A stretch of 64,000 bases of DNA, taken from contig CM072892.1 of assembly GCA_037013685.1 (NCBI GenBank), forward strand, positions 18,047,501 through 18,111,500. Direction: 5' to 3'. Below the pieces are notes generated by a model. That model searched no databases. It was not told where the DNA came from and saw only the letters and a program-made list of their open reading frames with translations. This document shows positions 48,187 through 61,496 of the stretch, one piece after another. This DNA comes from Acridotheres tristis (lineage: Eukaryota > Chordata > Aves > Passeriformes > Sturnidae). Position numbers and translations under genes: made by a program. Within the stretch, counting starts at the first letter, position 1. The number at the start of each line of letters is the position of its first letter.

Positions 48187-51100
48187 GGTTGTCTTGTAAC
48201 TTCGCAGCAGTACATGAATCATATTATTGGATTTAAAACTATGCCCATTCTCTGCTTCTCAGTCTTTATTTTGTGATTGGTCATTCTGCACGATCACTTT
48301 TGAAACTTTCTGACATTTTCATCAAAATATCTTCAGATTTGTCCAGAAGGCCAGGGAAGAAATTATGTATTCTTTACCACATTAAAATCCATCAGGATTT
48401 TTACAGACAGCAAAGCTGCCATTTAAGTCTTTGCTTCAAGTGATTAAATAGGAATGTTATTAAAATCCCTCCTTTGTCAATAAAAACTGAGCACACTTTT
48501 GGGAATTCACTTCTGCATGACATGTAACTGAGTTTCTAGAAAATACACAGACAAACAAACTTCTTATTTGCCACCTGTCATCTATTTCCTGACACATTTT
48601 GGACTGGGGAAAATAAACTAAACAGGAGGACCATGTATTCAATATGTTCTAATATTACAAATGTCTTTTGTGACATTTTTGCACAGCAGAGATTTATACC
48701 TTAACAAAATCCCTGTGTAATTTATTATTAGAATCCACATGTCTGACACGATGGACACAGGTTACCCTCTGTTAACTGCACTGCCTCTGAAATGTCTCTG
48801 AAAGTTAAAGCAGCTGGTAGCCTGACCTGTGCTATGCATGGACACACAATCCTCTATTTCTCTGCATTATGAATAGCAGTGGATACATTGAGGGTAATAG
48901 TTTATAGCAAACTCTAATAATTAGTTCCTTAAAGGAAACACTAAAAATTTGTGAAACTTTTGTCCACTGAAGACCAATGGTTCAAAGCTTCATACTTTAT
49001 TGAGGAGGGCATTATACTGGATATAACAGACTAGGTGCTTGTGTATCTGAAGACTTAATGACTGTCTAACTCATAAATGCAAAATTATTGTTGAGGGAAC
49101 GATCTCGAGCTTACTGTTTATTTAATTTCAATAGTTTTTCAACCTGTAAACTGCTACTGAATTGGTTTGATAAACTACACTACCAGTTCAGTTTGATATT
49201 GTGCTTTTCTATATATATTAATATTTCTTCTACATATATTTATATTCCTTCTATATATTCATCAAATATGTTCATAAGCATTAATTCCCCCACCATTTTT
49301 CTAACTCATACTGGCAACTAGATTTCCATTAAGAACTCCAGGGATATAATTATAGGTCTTATGGAGGGTCAGGTAAAAGGAAAAAAAAATTGCAGATTAC
49401 CTGAGAGTCATTTTATAGTTCTGTATTTACAGAATGCTTTCATAAATACTTGGAGATTGTTTCTGAAGTTAAGCAGTTACCATTATAATCATTGATTTTG
49501 AGAGACACTTTTAAAGAAATGGGAATTTACAGATTCATATTTACCATTTTATGTTTTATAGGAGAAATAAATTTTGAAAAATCACTTAACAATATATAGA
49601 ACTGTATATTTCTATTGTCATTCTGGTTTACCCATACAGAATGTGTTAGTACAGACCAGACAGACCATTTCCAGCACTTTTAATCTTCCACAGATTTGAC
49701 CATGAATAAATCCAGGTTGAGAGATCATTTGTGAAAGTATTAACCTAGTTGAGCGTGTGAGGTCAGAAATAGAATGGAATAAAGAGCAGTTAAACCTTGA
49801 GAGACAAAATAGATGTTTCTAAAGCTTCTCTCTCTTTTTATAGAATCTTGAACTTTGACCAAAAAACCCAACAGCAAACAAAAAGGAAGAAAGCTATTGA
49901 GTCATCTGTACTTGTTGGGAGACTTGAATAAGAAATTAAGAAAAAGAAAATGTCAGTCCAATGACATTTAATTCAGCTTCTCAGATGTAAAGAGAGAGAC
50001 AAATGCCTGGAAGGACTTACTGAACACATTCCACAGAAAACCAAGGGAATTTAAAATTTTTTCATGAGATTATGAAAAGTAGATTTTGGGGCAAGAGGCA
50101 AATTGATGTGTAGATGAAAACTGAGAAACAATTTTAAAGGACTGAATATCATTAATGTAAGCAAAATAGATATTAAGTGACTTCCAGATTTTTCAGAATT
50201 TATTGCTGAAAATCTCTGCTCAGGAGACAAAATGAAAACCAGAATTTTTAGAAAAAAAAATGTATTCTGTAATTATGAAATCTGACATTAGATAATAACT
50301 ATATTATTCTGGAAATGAGATTATTCTAAAATTCTGCGTGCAGTAACACTTGTCACACCCTTCCAGTCACCATGGGATCAGCAGGAAGCCTCTGCCTTGA
50401 TGCTGGCTTCCAGAGATCCATACCAGCTGCTCCTCCCCCCTGTTCTCATTTAGCCTACCTTCTTGGGTGGAATTAACTTATATTTTTTTAAAGAGATAGA
50501 TGTTGTTAACATCCATACTTTATACATTATAACATGTTTAATCGAGGTCTTTTAAAATATGATGACCCTCCTGCAAAATTTCTTGTAAAAAAAATTTCTC
50601 TTCCAAACCCTTTTCAAAACAACACTTAACTTCTAATTCTTACCTGTTTTTGTTCACGGTGTGACATGTAGGATTCTATTGTATGCCTTAGAGACTGTAC
50701 TTTATTGGATAGCTGAGTTACAGAAAACAGATGAGTATCTCATGAGAAAATATGTGTACAATAAAAGTGGAGGCTTTTCCTCCAACACTAAAATATAATA
50801 TTCTCAATAATACCAAGACCAGACATGTATTAAGAAAAATGGAACAATGCAACTAGAGTCAGTAAGTTTTAAGATTTTTGGTAAGGTGGCTAGATTAGAA
50901 GGCAGAAAAGGCAGTAGGACTTAGGGAATGGTAAAACCATTAGCCTGGGAGCAAAGAATTGAAACTGAGAATGTGTTAAATTGAACCACAATATTTCTTT
51001 ATAAACGAACTCAGAAGTTTTTGTGGATTAATCTTTGAGCTGCATGTGTGGTTGGAGAAATCAGGACTGTAATTAATACTAGATAGTTGGCTTGTATTCT

Positions 51101-51466
51101 TTTACACAAACTTCATATTTCAGGACAGAAATCTAGAGAATTGGTGAAAGAAATTTTTAAAGCAGGCTTCAGCATTCTCAGCTCTGCTACTGAAATGCTG
51201 AATAAAATTTAGAAGTCACTAAATCCATCACCCATCTCAGTTTATGTATCCAATAGTTAGTGTATTAAAATAGTTCCATATTTTCCTTTCCTCATGAAGA
51301 GGAATGAAGTGACAAAGAAACACCACATATCTCAAGTGTGATGCAGATTTTGAGTACAGTGAGCTTCCCTGTCCCATAGCTGTTCACATGAAAAAGAATT
51401 GCAACTTCCAAAAATGTTGCTGGATGAACCTCTGAAAAAAAATATAGGATAGGTGTTGCTGATTTC

Positions 51467-51480
51467 TTTTTTTTTTTTTT
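51467..51480. repeat. Poly(T) tract, 14 T
   Basis: A run of 14 T with no recognisable retroelement on either side. Confidence 0.9.
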
Positions 51481-54400
51481 ATACTGCAGGGTGTCAATGC
51501 TTTATGGCAGCAATACAAAGATTTCCTTAAATTTCACAAGACCCTAAAAAATAATCAGCTTCTCTCATTTATGAAACCAGTGAAAATATTGACAAATATG
51601 GAGTGTTTTTTCAATATGTCCTGTTACAACAACTGGATTTTATTGTTTGTTTGCCAAGAACAAACAGTACAGAGGCCTGAATGCTTGATGCATGAACAGT
51701 CTTTGGAGTTTAGCATAGATATGCACAAAAGATCAAAGCTGCTGCTTTGCTAAAAGTGAATGCCTGTGCCAGTGGCTCATTTGTTTCATGATAAAGTCAT
51801 TCTGGAAAAATCCTGTACGCTGAAAAATTTCAATTAGGTTAATTACATTCTGCTTCTCTAAATTTCCCCTGCAGCTTCAGATGGAGACAGCTTTCTTAAT
51901 TTCCTTTCCTAGCATGTTGAGAGAGTTGTTGTGTTTTGGTAAATAGCTGCTACATTCCACTCAACATGTGGCTGATCTAATCCCTTCTTCTGCAGCACTT
52001 TCACAGTGTGAATTTTGCCTTATTACTCTGGAAACCTTCTGTTCCAGCAAGAGTAAGGGACAGATTCCCTTGGTGCTTTACATTTCGGGTGTCATGTAAA
52101 GCAGTTTAAGTGAAAATAGGAATCTTGCCCTGAACCATTTCCCTGGATTAACTGAGTTTAGGAGAACAATATTTTATACGTGTTTATGGTGACAATGAAG
52201 GAGCAACACAAGCTCAGTCAAAAATTTTGACATGTAATTTCTTCAATTTTATCTTTTATTGACATGCATTTTCTCTATCTTTAGCTCCTAAAAATGAATT
52301 AACCTTGATTGTGGTTACAGAACATGCAGTCATATTTCTGTCCTTACTTCTTCAGTCCCAGTCATATAATTGACATAGGCATTACAATTCTTTAATTTTT
52401 TTCTCTTATATCAGTGTCTGGCAAGAACTTGATTTTAACCCAGAGTATATATTTATCAACTCGCTAGAAAGAGCTGCTAAACCCTCTTTCAACTGTTCTG
52501 TCTTAATTTTTTCCTATGTGTGTTGTGGCAACATCTACTCTATGCAAGAACTCTTCCTCCTCTAACACTGCCTTTTGTGGGTAGTATATATCACTGGGAC
52601 CAAGGCTTAGGATATATGGAAATAAAGTAGGATTGCACATTATTATTCACACCAAAATTCGATATATTTTCTAACAAGGTTAATTCAGGCATACAAACAG
52701 TTCCTGATCTTGATCGTGAGTGCTGAAGTGAAAAAGTTCCTTTGAGCATTATGTTTCATGTACTTAAAGATCTTTATGGTATTAAAAAAACAAAAAAAAT
52801 CAGACCTTCTTCCTCAATCCACTCTATCCTGAATTTAGGGAACTATATGTGCTACTGGATTTTTAAAATCTGTGAATAACTATTTTAATAATAAGAATAA
52901 TACTAAAAATGCAGATAGAATTTACATTTATTTTTGAAATTAGAAAATATTATAGAAAACATAGTTTGAGATATTTAATAATATATGATAGATAAGTAAG
53001 AATATTGGATTTTTTGATGGCTGAAATTTCCAAGTTATTTTAGTAACTACTCAAAATGTCAGTATATGAACTTGTACATGGTGACAGAGAGTAATATGAT
53101 TTGATGATTTCTGCAATGTAATGAACATTGCATCTTGCCAAACTTCCAAAAAGAACATTGAAAATTTTTTGGGGCGCTCAAATACAACAGTTCAGATACC
53201 AGGTCAGATGTTTTTCTCTGGATTTAAAATGCTGGGACATAGTTACACACCTATATGGACAAAGATTAACATCTCAATTATTTTTCTTTTTCTTTTTTTC
53301 ACTTAAAACACACTTAATCAAACATTTGTGTTTTCTTTGCATTACAGACCACAACCACATCTGACATTTTCCCTAGTACCACACCCTGTTAGTGCAACCC
53401 TTTAGTACAACTAAAGTTGTTGAATAGTCACATTTGGATTGTTGCATTTCAAGACAAAAGGATCAGGTACATACACTACAAATTTGAAACTTACAGTAAA
53501 TGGAAACATTTCTGAGCACATAGGTCCATATATTCCAAGCAGGAAACAAACTTTGCAGTCATCTACTTTATTTGCATCTTATCAGGAACTAGAATTTATA
53601 TTTTATCTATTAAAGAAAAGCATTTGCAATGAATGGGGACAGGGTGTTTATTTCAACCAGTCTATAATATTTTGTTTGGAACTTGAAATTCATCTCCTAG
53701 CTCAATAACTGAGCGTGGGTCACAGATGTTACAGAGCACCAGAGACAATTAGCTGTCCTAGCATGAGTTCTGAATGGAAATTAAACCTATAGTACACTGG
53801 CTGCTGTTTATCCTGTTAATGAACAAACTGCTCTGCTTTTTCTTGGCTTCTTAATCTCATTCTACAAGATAATCTTGTCGAATGTAGAGTATACTTAACC
53901 AGCAATATTTGCCATTAAGGTGGAAAACTTGTGAAGATTATAAGAAAAAAATATGCATGGAAAGAGAAAATTAGGTTTTTTAAAAAAAGAGAAAGTGCTT
54001 AAAAATAAGTATTAAAAATTCTCATTCCATTTTCCCTTTTGTTCTGTTGACAGCAGAATTTGCTTTTCAGGCAAAAGTTATCACATAGCATCTTTTGCAT
54101 GCTGTTTTGATGAAGCATAAATATTTTTTGCATAGTAGAAGAAAATATGAATATAGGATTCTCTCAATTTCAAACGGAAATGATGAAACATTACTTGCAA
54201 AATTCTGCAGATAATATATGTTCATTATTTTTTTTAACATATCAAAGAGTGCCCTAAGAACAATCTGCTTTTAATATATCTCCACTAACTCTCTGCTATA
54301 ATTATTGACTAAATAAAAAGGCAAAAAAAAAGGGAAACTTTTCCCTCGAATCTAGATTGGTATAACAGGAAAATGGTACTGTCTGACCATCAGATATGCT

Positions 54401-54866
54401 CAAGAGTAAATGCATGCTGTAAAATAGTAGCAGTAGGTAAACAAGTCTGTAGATATGTGAGTAAGACTCAGTAAAATGTGCACAGATGAAAATCAAAAAG
54501 CTGAGAGATGAAAATCAACTGAGAAGACTAAGAAAAAGAGCGCATTTAGAAAAATAGGAGGGGAAAACTGTTTAGCTCTCCTCCTTTGTTTTTTTTTCCT
54601 TTTTATACGTTATTCTTATCATGCTATACTTTTTACATTGATTTTTACTGCTCACTATAAAAACATGTTCATCCAATGCCCTTGGAACTCTCAATATAAT
54701 TAAATATATACTAAATAACATTTCTGTCAATTATCCCTGTGTTCAAACTCACTCCTCATCAGCGTAAATACGACAAACAAGTTCATTAATCTCCTGAAAA
54801 ATTCCCCTGGAGGATCCTAAACTATGAACTGTGTGGGGCTGGATGATGTGTGTCTCTTTATGGGCA

Positions 54867-54930
54867 CAGAATCCTAGAATAACCTGGGCTGAAACGGACC
54901 CACAGGGATCATCCAATTCCAGCTTCTCAA
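54867..54930 (-). mobile_element. CR1 3' tail, reverse strand
   Basis: The forward sequence 'acagaatcctagaataacct' (54866-54885) followed by 'gggctgaaacggacccacag' (54886-54905) and 'ggatcatccaattccagct' (54906-54924) is the reverse complement of the CR1 terminus, including its ATTCTATG-type octamers (here CTAGAAT). Only about 60 bases are recognisable. The G+C-rich DNA that follows does not continue the CR1 consensus I know, so it is either a very short 5'-truncated insertion or a different subfamily. Confidence 0.82.
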
Positions 54931-55080
54931 GAGAGAGAGTAAGATGGGTTCTGAGGAGCATGTGGCGTGGGTGGGATGTGTTACTGAGGGCTGACTGGGT
55001 TGGATGATGGCACACTGTCACATAAACCCTGACACAGCTGACAATCCTGCAGCCAATGGTCCAGGGAAGCTGAGACAACT
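54931..55080. other. G+C-richer patch beside the CR1 tail, unidentified
   Basis: This segment (GGCGTGGGTGGGATG, GACTGGGTTGGATGATGGC) stands out from the flanks in composition and adjoins the CR1 tail on the side where the rest of the element would lie. It may be the body of a divergent CR1, but I could not align it with confidence. A reverse frame of 109 codons (54749-55078) crosses both and has no known motif. Confidence 0.35.
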
Positions 55081-56743
55081 TGGATGCCCATCGTAACCTA
55101 AAATCTTTCTACATAAATTTTTCAGTGAAATGAGGAGGATCCATTTAAGATGAAATAAGGAGCACTGAAACAACCACTCCACTATTTCTAAATTGTCCTT
55201 TTCTTGAAAGCAAACAAAAACTAGGTGTTTTTTTTCCCCTCTGTAATGGGCTGAGAGTAAGGTCATGCTTAAAGAACATACTTTTTTACTTTACAATTTC
55301 TGTTCAGACTTCCTTATAATTGCCATCAGCTTCATAAAGGAAATCATATTGTTATATTGATTAACAGTGGATGCATTTTCCAATTATTTCTATAATGAGT
55401 TTAGTAGCAATGACCCAGAAAATGGACAAAGACCTCACTTCAGATTAACGTTGATTTGATGTAAATTGTTATTTTTTTCCCTCCTCACCAGCAAATGATG
55501 ATGATAGATCCCCACTGCTAATTAATCAAAACCTCTCAAAATAGAGTTCACCAGGTGGAAATTATTAGCAGTTAATTGTCTCCTGTTTATTACTCCTTGG
55601 AGATGTAAACAACAGTCTGGTTTTATTTGACAGTATTTACTAAAAAGACCATTAATGAATAAATTAGTGGCACAAATGTTGTAGTTGTGGTATGAATACT
55701 TGTGGTTGTACATTTGTTTTATGAGATTATTCAATATACAAAGAGCTATTTTCCCTCCAGAAAAGCAACATTTCAGCAGGTGCAAACATTTGCCATTTGT
55801 TTCATATGCAAAATTTCTTTCTGCTTGTTGTTTCTTGACTGAATAATTGAGCAGCAGAAAAACATAAGCAGAGTGCTTTAATGTGGAGTCATGCATAAGG
55901 AGGCTTTTTCTTGTTTGCACTTTGATGGCTACAGAAGCTACAGTTTTGTGAAAAAAAACATGCTCTACTTAGTCAGAGTAGGAATTTATTAACAGATGGA
56001 TTGCTATCATGATGTTAATGGTGATAATGGTGAATACTCTTTTTTGGAGTTAGTGGTCAAATGTCGCTTAGGTGCCCAAATCCTGTTACGAATTTTCATC
56101 CACAAGTGAGGCACCTACCCAATTCAGAGGAAGCTTTAGCATCCAGATTTTTTTTTTATATTTAAAGTAAAATGGATTAACAATCAGGATAATAAATGAG
56201 GTTGTTTGTTAGCTCTCTTTTCCAAAACAGAGAAATTAACAAAAACATTACAGTCATATTAAGATAATCAGCAATCATCAATCTGCAGTTTATTTTAAAA
56301 GAGTGTTCCTCTTTAAAGCCATTAATTGAGATCAATTCCCCTTAAAGCTTGGTTTGATCCTCAGAGGAAATGTGGTTTTGGCTTCTGGTCAGGCTATAGC
56401 CAGTTTTTAAATTCAAAATCTGTGTTACCAGACTTTTTTTTCCCAGGGATTCCTTCTTAATCTTAGGACTGATGGCCATAGAGAACAAAAAGTAATATTG
56501 TTTCATTTCCATTGTGCTACTATTTCACAGAGAGTACTTCAGTTTTTCCAATTTGTATAACAAATTATAATTTCTAAATCGTGAGTGTGAAAATTCATGA
56601 AGAATTAAACTTTTGTTATTTTACTGCAAATAGCATAGATCGGTCTGCTTGGTTTTTACTATGTTCATATGATAAATATACTGAAATAATGGTGACCAGT
56701 CTTAATTTTTAGTATTTTTAAAACTCTAGAAATTCTATGAATT

Positions 56744-56764
56744 TAATAATAGTAATAATAATAA
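56744..56764. repeat. (AAT)n microsatellite, imperfect
   Basis: About seven AAT/AGT-type triplets in a row, including one AATAGT interruption. Confidence 0.85.
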
Positions 56765-57820
56765 AAATGTTTATATTTTACATGTTGTGTATGCAACTTA
56801 GAAGAGAAATTTTCAGTGCCACAAAATCTGTCATATCCTTGCCGTGTAGAGCAAGCAGTTGATATGGTCAGAAAAATGCAATCTAACTTTAAAATGTTTC
56901 TTAAGTTGGTTTTTAAGCTGTCACATTTCGTTCCAGACAACTACATTGTTTTCTGCAAGACCTGTCCTTGCAGTCAAATAGCTGCCTAGTGCTGCCATTA
57001 TTTTCTCTCAGGTGTCATTAGATAAGGTTCATTAACTTATTTATTTTTTTTTTTCAGTGTGACAATTTAATATTTGATTTCATTTTAGCCTATAAAGAAA
57101 AACCCCATACACTTGTGTTTTCTTTATCAAACGTTACAGTAAAAACAAAACTATAAACTTCAGCTACCACTTAGAGAACTCAGTTTTCACGTAGTGATAA
57201 ACTAGTGCCAGGGCTAGGTCAGGACTCTGTAAGAGGGAGATTTACACTGCTTTGCCCTCCTGGATGAAGGCAGTCAACTTTTGGCTTAAGATTAATCTAG
57301 AAAATTAGAAACACTATGGCCTACCCTAGACATATTCTTTTATACAATAATTCTTGTTCACTGTTCAGATTGGAGCTTTTCTGTCATTTTGCCTGTCAAG
57401 ACAAAATTTTACTGAACTTTATCTGCCATTTATACCATTCACTATTTTGTAAAGACCCTTGAAAAAAATCTCCTTTATTTAAGAAAGAATGCATTTCTCT
57501 ATTGAAAAGTCAATAGTTCTTCCATCTAGGTGGGGTAGCATTCTTGAAGAAGATCAATCTGAATTCCCTAAAATAAATTTCTAAATTTTTCTTAAATGTT
57601 ATATTTTGTGGGTTATTTTTAGCTTTATGCTTTCCAAAAAAGGCCATTTAACAGCATTTCCTTGAATTTCTCTTTATGACTTTGAACTTGGCTGTGATCA
57701 GGTATCAGTAGTAAATGTAGCTACAGGACTGTTTTCTTAATGCTGTGTTTTAAATAGGAGGGAATGACAGCTGATTGCTGTTTTTATATGTGTGTATGCT
57801 TCTGAGCACACCTACAAACT

Positions 57821-57863
57821 CCCACACACGCTCAGGCACTCACACATCACACACACATACATG
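57821..57863. repeat. Imperfect (CA)n tract
   Basis: Interrupted CA dinucleotides (CCCACACACGCTC, then CACTCACACATCACACACACATAC). It lies 25 bases right of a short TGTGTGT run (57789-57795), so opposite-strand pairing is possible but short. Confidence 0.85.
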
Positions 57864-58070
57864 TAAACTGCTAAGTCAGTTTTAAGGTTATAATCTCATC
57901 TCTACGTTTGTGTTCAAAATCTAAGACATCAGTCTTCTTCTACTGAAATTAGAATATGAAGCTCTCAGAGTAGTTCACTTTATTTGTCAGCCCAAATTTA
58001 CCATAGATAATACTGAAATATATGCCAAAAGCTGTTTTAAAAAGCATGACAGGTGTCTAAATGATACAGG

Positions 58071-58111
58071 TATATATAATTCCCTGTAATTTTATATATA
58101 ATTCCCTGTAA
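58071..58111. repeat. Two-copy 22 bp tandem duplication
   Basis: A perfect 19-mer TATATATAATTCCCTGTAA occurs at 58071-58089 and again at 58093-58111, with a 3-base spacer. A recent local duplication. Confidence 0.93.
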
Positions 58112-59159
58112 ATTCATTCCAAGTGATAATTTAATATTAAGATTACTCCAGGTTTATTGTTTTCTCCTTGATTTTTGTTTCTCTTGCTTTATGCTTTCAT
58201 CAATCTCAGACAGAGAGAAGGAACAAAAAACCCGTGTGGATTTGCAAGCTTTATTTTTTGGATTAAACCAAAACATGTACTATTCAAATAGCTTTTTTTC
58301 AGCCTTAGAATTAGAGACCTTGAAATTGGAACTGATTTTGCGCTTTCCTAAAATAATATTTTTATGAGTGAAATTGGAAGAGCAGCACTCAATGGGAGAA
58401 GAGTGAAAATGGACCTGGCTTCTGCTATAGGGGAGTTTGAATTTTTGCTCGGACAATAAAGGAGAGCTTTATTGCAAACATCCACAAAAGGGAGTTTTTG
58501 TTCTGCAGAGCACATTCCTCTGACCCTTGTTCTTGCCTGAGTTTTCTCCTTCTCTTCTGCTAAATAAGAGAAAAAACGGCTTAATTTTTTAGGGATACAG
58601 CTGACCAGTTTTAAACATTGGCATTGACATTAGCTGAATAAATGGAAACCTTTTCCTTTTATATGCAGGCTAATAACATAAAACATTTTATATGGAGGTT
58701 TCTGAAACTTGCAGAGGTGATAGGTAACATATTCCATACTTAACAGGCAAAGAACTGAAACAAAGGTTAGTCTACATGCTAATAACAGTCTGTACCTTTA
58801 TACTTCTCATCTATCACGCAGTGTGCAGGGAAGGGCAGATAGGTTATCCCAGAATATTGGCCAGGGAAGATTCTGTATGAACTATTGATTGCATGTTACT
58901 CTGTTTCATACAAAAATCTTATTATATATTCTATCGTTTATAAATAACACAAAAAAACCCCAAAACAAAAACAAAAAACCTCTCATAAAAACGGCAGAAT
59001 TAGTGAAATTCCATGTCAGTCTAAAGGGCTCAAAATCATCCACCAATTTCTGTCAGCTTTGCTTTTCAAATGACCAAGACTTCACTGTCATATTATTTTT
59101 GGAAAGAGGAAAAGAAATGCTGACTTCGATGAACTTAAGAGAAGTCTTTGTGTTCCTAC

Positions 59160-59343
59160 TGATAGGAAGCAGGGATGTGGTCACAGCACTAAGCCTGACA
59201 GAGTTCAAGAAGTGTTTGGACAGTGCTCTTACCCCAAGGCACATGGTGTGACTCTTGGGGTGTCTGTATGGTGCAAGGAGCTGGACTTCAATGATTCTTA
59301 TGGGTCCCTTCCAACTCAGTGATTGTCTGATTCTGTTATGCAA
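59160..59343 (+). mobile_element. CR1 LINE 3' end, well preserved
   Basis: A sense-strand terminus of a CR1 subfamily different from those at 29.4 and 37.5 kb. It shows 'agcagggatgtggtcacagc' (59168-59187), 'cctgacagagttcaagaagt' (59194-59213), 'gtttggacagtgctct' (59214-59229), 'aggcacatggtgtgactctt' (59237-59256), 'ggggtgtctgtatggtgcaa' (59257-59276) and 'gggtcccttccaactcagtg' (59303-59322), followed by two degraded octamers ending near 59340. The small number of changes suggests one of the younger CR1 insertions here. Frames on both strands (58889-59251, 59053-59343) overlap it and are not genes. Confidence 0.93.
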
Positions 59344-61496
59344 AATCTGTGACTGTAATATCCAATAAAAATAACCACCCTCAGTAACTGAGCATCAATT
59401 ACTTTATATTTTCTTGAATAGTAAATACTTTGGACTAAGACACTCTGTATTACATACATACAAATCACTGCATGAATGAACAAATGAATGAATAAATACT
59501 CTTGCCACATTTGACAGACCAAAGGGATTAGTTATATTTAAGCTAAGAGTTATTTTGCTTGTGCAAATGCAACAATGTGATAAGATTTTGCCAAAGTATA
59601 AATAAATTCAAGAGATGACTCAGCTGTTTCAATTGCACTGGAAGCACACCAAACTAAGTAAAGAAGAAGGAAGGGTTTCCCTGTGAAGCACAGGATTGGT
59701 TGCTGTGTGCCTGTGTGCTCCTCCATGGCTTCAGCTTGTCTTTCAAAAGCCATGAAACTCCAGTAGATAACAAGAGGTCAGGAGGTGAATTGACATGAAG
59801 GTTCATAGATGTAACTCTTCAACACCACATGAAGTGTATTTTGTGTGAGTTTTGTAAAAAAAGAGTGATGGATTTTAACATGTTTCTACCCTTCTCTAAA
59901 CAATAGGAGAAAATAATTGGTGAGAAAATGTACTGTGACTTTAAAAGCTGAAAGATATTGGGGTAGGAGGACAAGAAGTCAAAGACACTTCATCATCAAT
60001 GTGGTGTCAAAGCTAGGATAAGGAAACCGTATGTGAAGAATAAAACAAAAATTGTTTTCATCACATGAAGTAAAAAGAGAGTAGTGAGAATACATCTGGT
60101 GCTACAGCGTGTTGCTTTCTCATAGCACTAAGTGAGCCCTCCAAAATGTTAGCTAGACCTGTATCCATTTCTAATGTATCAGACTGCACCTCCGTGCATC
60201 CTGATTATTTCTTTATTTTGGCCTGACAGTTTTGTGTGCCTGGTAAAAATTTGGCTAGGTTCTTGGGTATCTAGCATTCTTGCAGAAACAGTACCAGTAG
60301 CTCCAATGAAAACAGCAGATGTCTAAAAGTCCTGGGGAAATGATCTTTCTGTGTGGGTATCTTGGACATGCTGACCTCACCACATGTGTGATGTAGAGTT
60401 CAGGGCCTTTTCAGAAACTGCAGTCTATCCAGAATACCCCTGCCACCTGTGCAGATCCACACCATATTCTTTTCCAAAGAATAGGAAATCTTTTGCTAGG
60501 AAAAAGGTAATGAAACTTTATGAAAGAGAAACAACTAAATAAGAAACGGGTGTTCAATAAAACTTAAGGTGAAAATTTGGGGTGATGGAGTAGAGAGCTG
60601 ACTGGTATAAAATATTTTATTGCAGTTAATTAATCAATTCTAGCCTGGATTATTAATGATTAAACAAAATTTCTCTCAACCTCACTGTGCAGTGCAGTGG
60701 ATTGTGTTGAATGAGACAGTGGCTTAGCTCACAGATGTGAAGCTCTATCTCCATCACATTTGAAAAAAGGAGCCTGTCAAACAGGCAGAGTTTGGTTCCC
60801 TCAGAAGAGAGAACACAGTCCTGAGGTGATCCTGAGCAAATCCCACGTCAGCTGTTCTGATAGGAGAGCTGATGGACAGAGGCTTGCATTACTTCTTTTT
60901 ATGCTGTAAATACTCTTAAATATTCTACCCCAAAGCTTTATCAATCTTGGTTTTTTGCTGAATCATAAACCTGCTATAAAGCAGAAAAGGAAAAAAAAAG
61001 GAAATAATGCTTTCATAAGAGGAGGAAATTCAGTAGTTAAAAATTCAAAGCCCAGTTATGGATAGTTATAACTAATTAGAGTGCAGTTTATTTTCGTTCA
61101 TTATCCAATCCTATAATCATAGAGATAGAAACTTTATTTTGATGATATGGGGGATGAAACCATGAAGATATCAGATTTGTGAATTTATCGAATGCATAAA
61201 ACAACTTTTAAATAAGATTATGGAAAGCAAAAAAGATAGGAAGCCTTGGAAGCCTCAAGTTTTCTTACACAAAATGAAGTTGGATATGGTTCCTTTTTTT
61301 CGTTGCCTTCAGATGTGGGGCTTTGAATTACATATTTAACCTGAAAAATATAGGATTACCCCTTTTATGATTCATTTGCCTTCAGAGTCTACCAGCTCCT
61401 TCATCATACGGACTGGGCTGGGTGGTGCTAGAGGAAAGAATCCAAAGTCAACAGAATGTGGATTTAACAGCTCCAGTGCTCAAAACAGAGTTATCT
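59344..61496. other. Unique AT-rich non-coding DNA
   Basis: No gene or named repeat was recognised. 60360-60480 and 60690-60890 are less AT-rich but match nothing I know. Confidence 0.55.

Larger units (their letters stand above)
44547..54866. other. Long stretch of unique AT-rich non-coding DNA
   Basis: About 10 kb without a recognised gene or interspersed repeat. Only short frames occur, and none exceeds 92 codons. Candidate conserved stretches judged by texture alone are 47340-47600, 48240-48660 and 51930-52130. 49720-50280 is purine-rich on the forward strand. Short T runs occur at 46411-46426 (16 T) and 51467-51480 (14 T). 50330-50460 is a small G+C-richer patch without recognisable identity. 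Confidence 0.55.
55081..59159. other. Unique non-coding DNA, candidate conserved elements
   Basis: No gene was recognised. 55480-55930 and 56210-56370 are non-repetitive, with clustered homeodomain-type TAATTA/TTAATTG words, an E-box CAGGTG (55551-55556) and ATATGCAAA (55804-55812). The reverse strand is open for 132 codons (55522-55920) but shows no domain and has no supporting gene structure. Simple repeats at 56744-56764, 57821-57863 and 58071-58111 are listed separately. Confidence 0.45.

Noticed and set aside
55522..55920. 132-codon reverse-strand open frame
   Set aside because: No recognisable protein motif, and the underlying DNA looks more like non-coding regulatory sequence than an exon.
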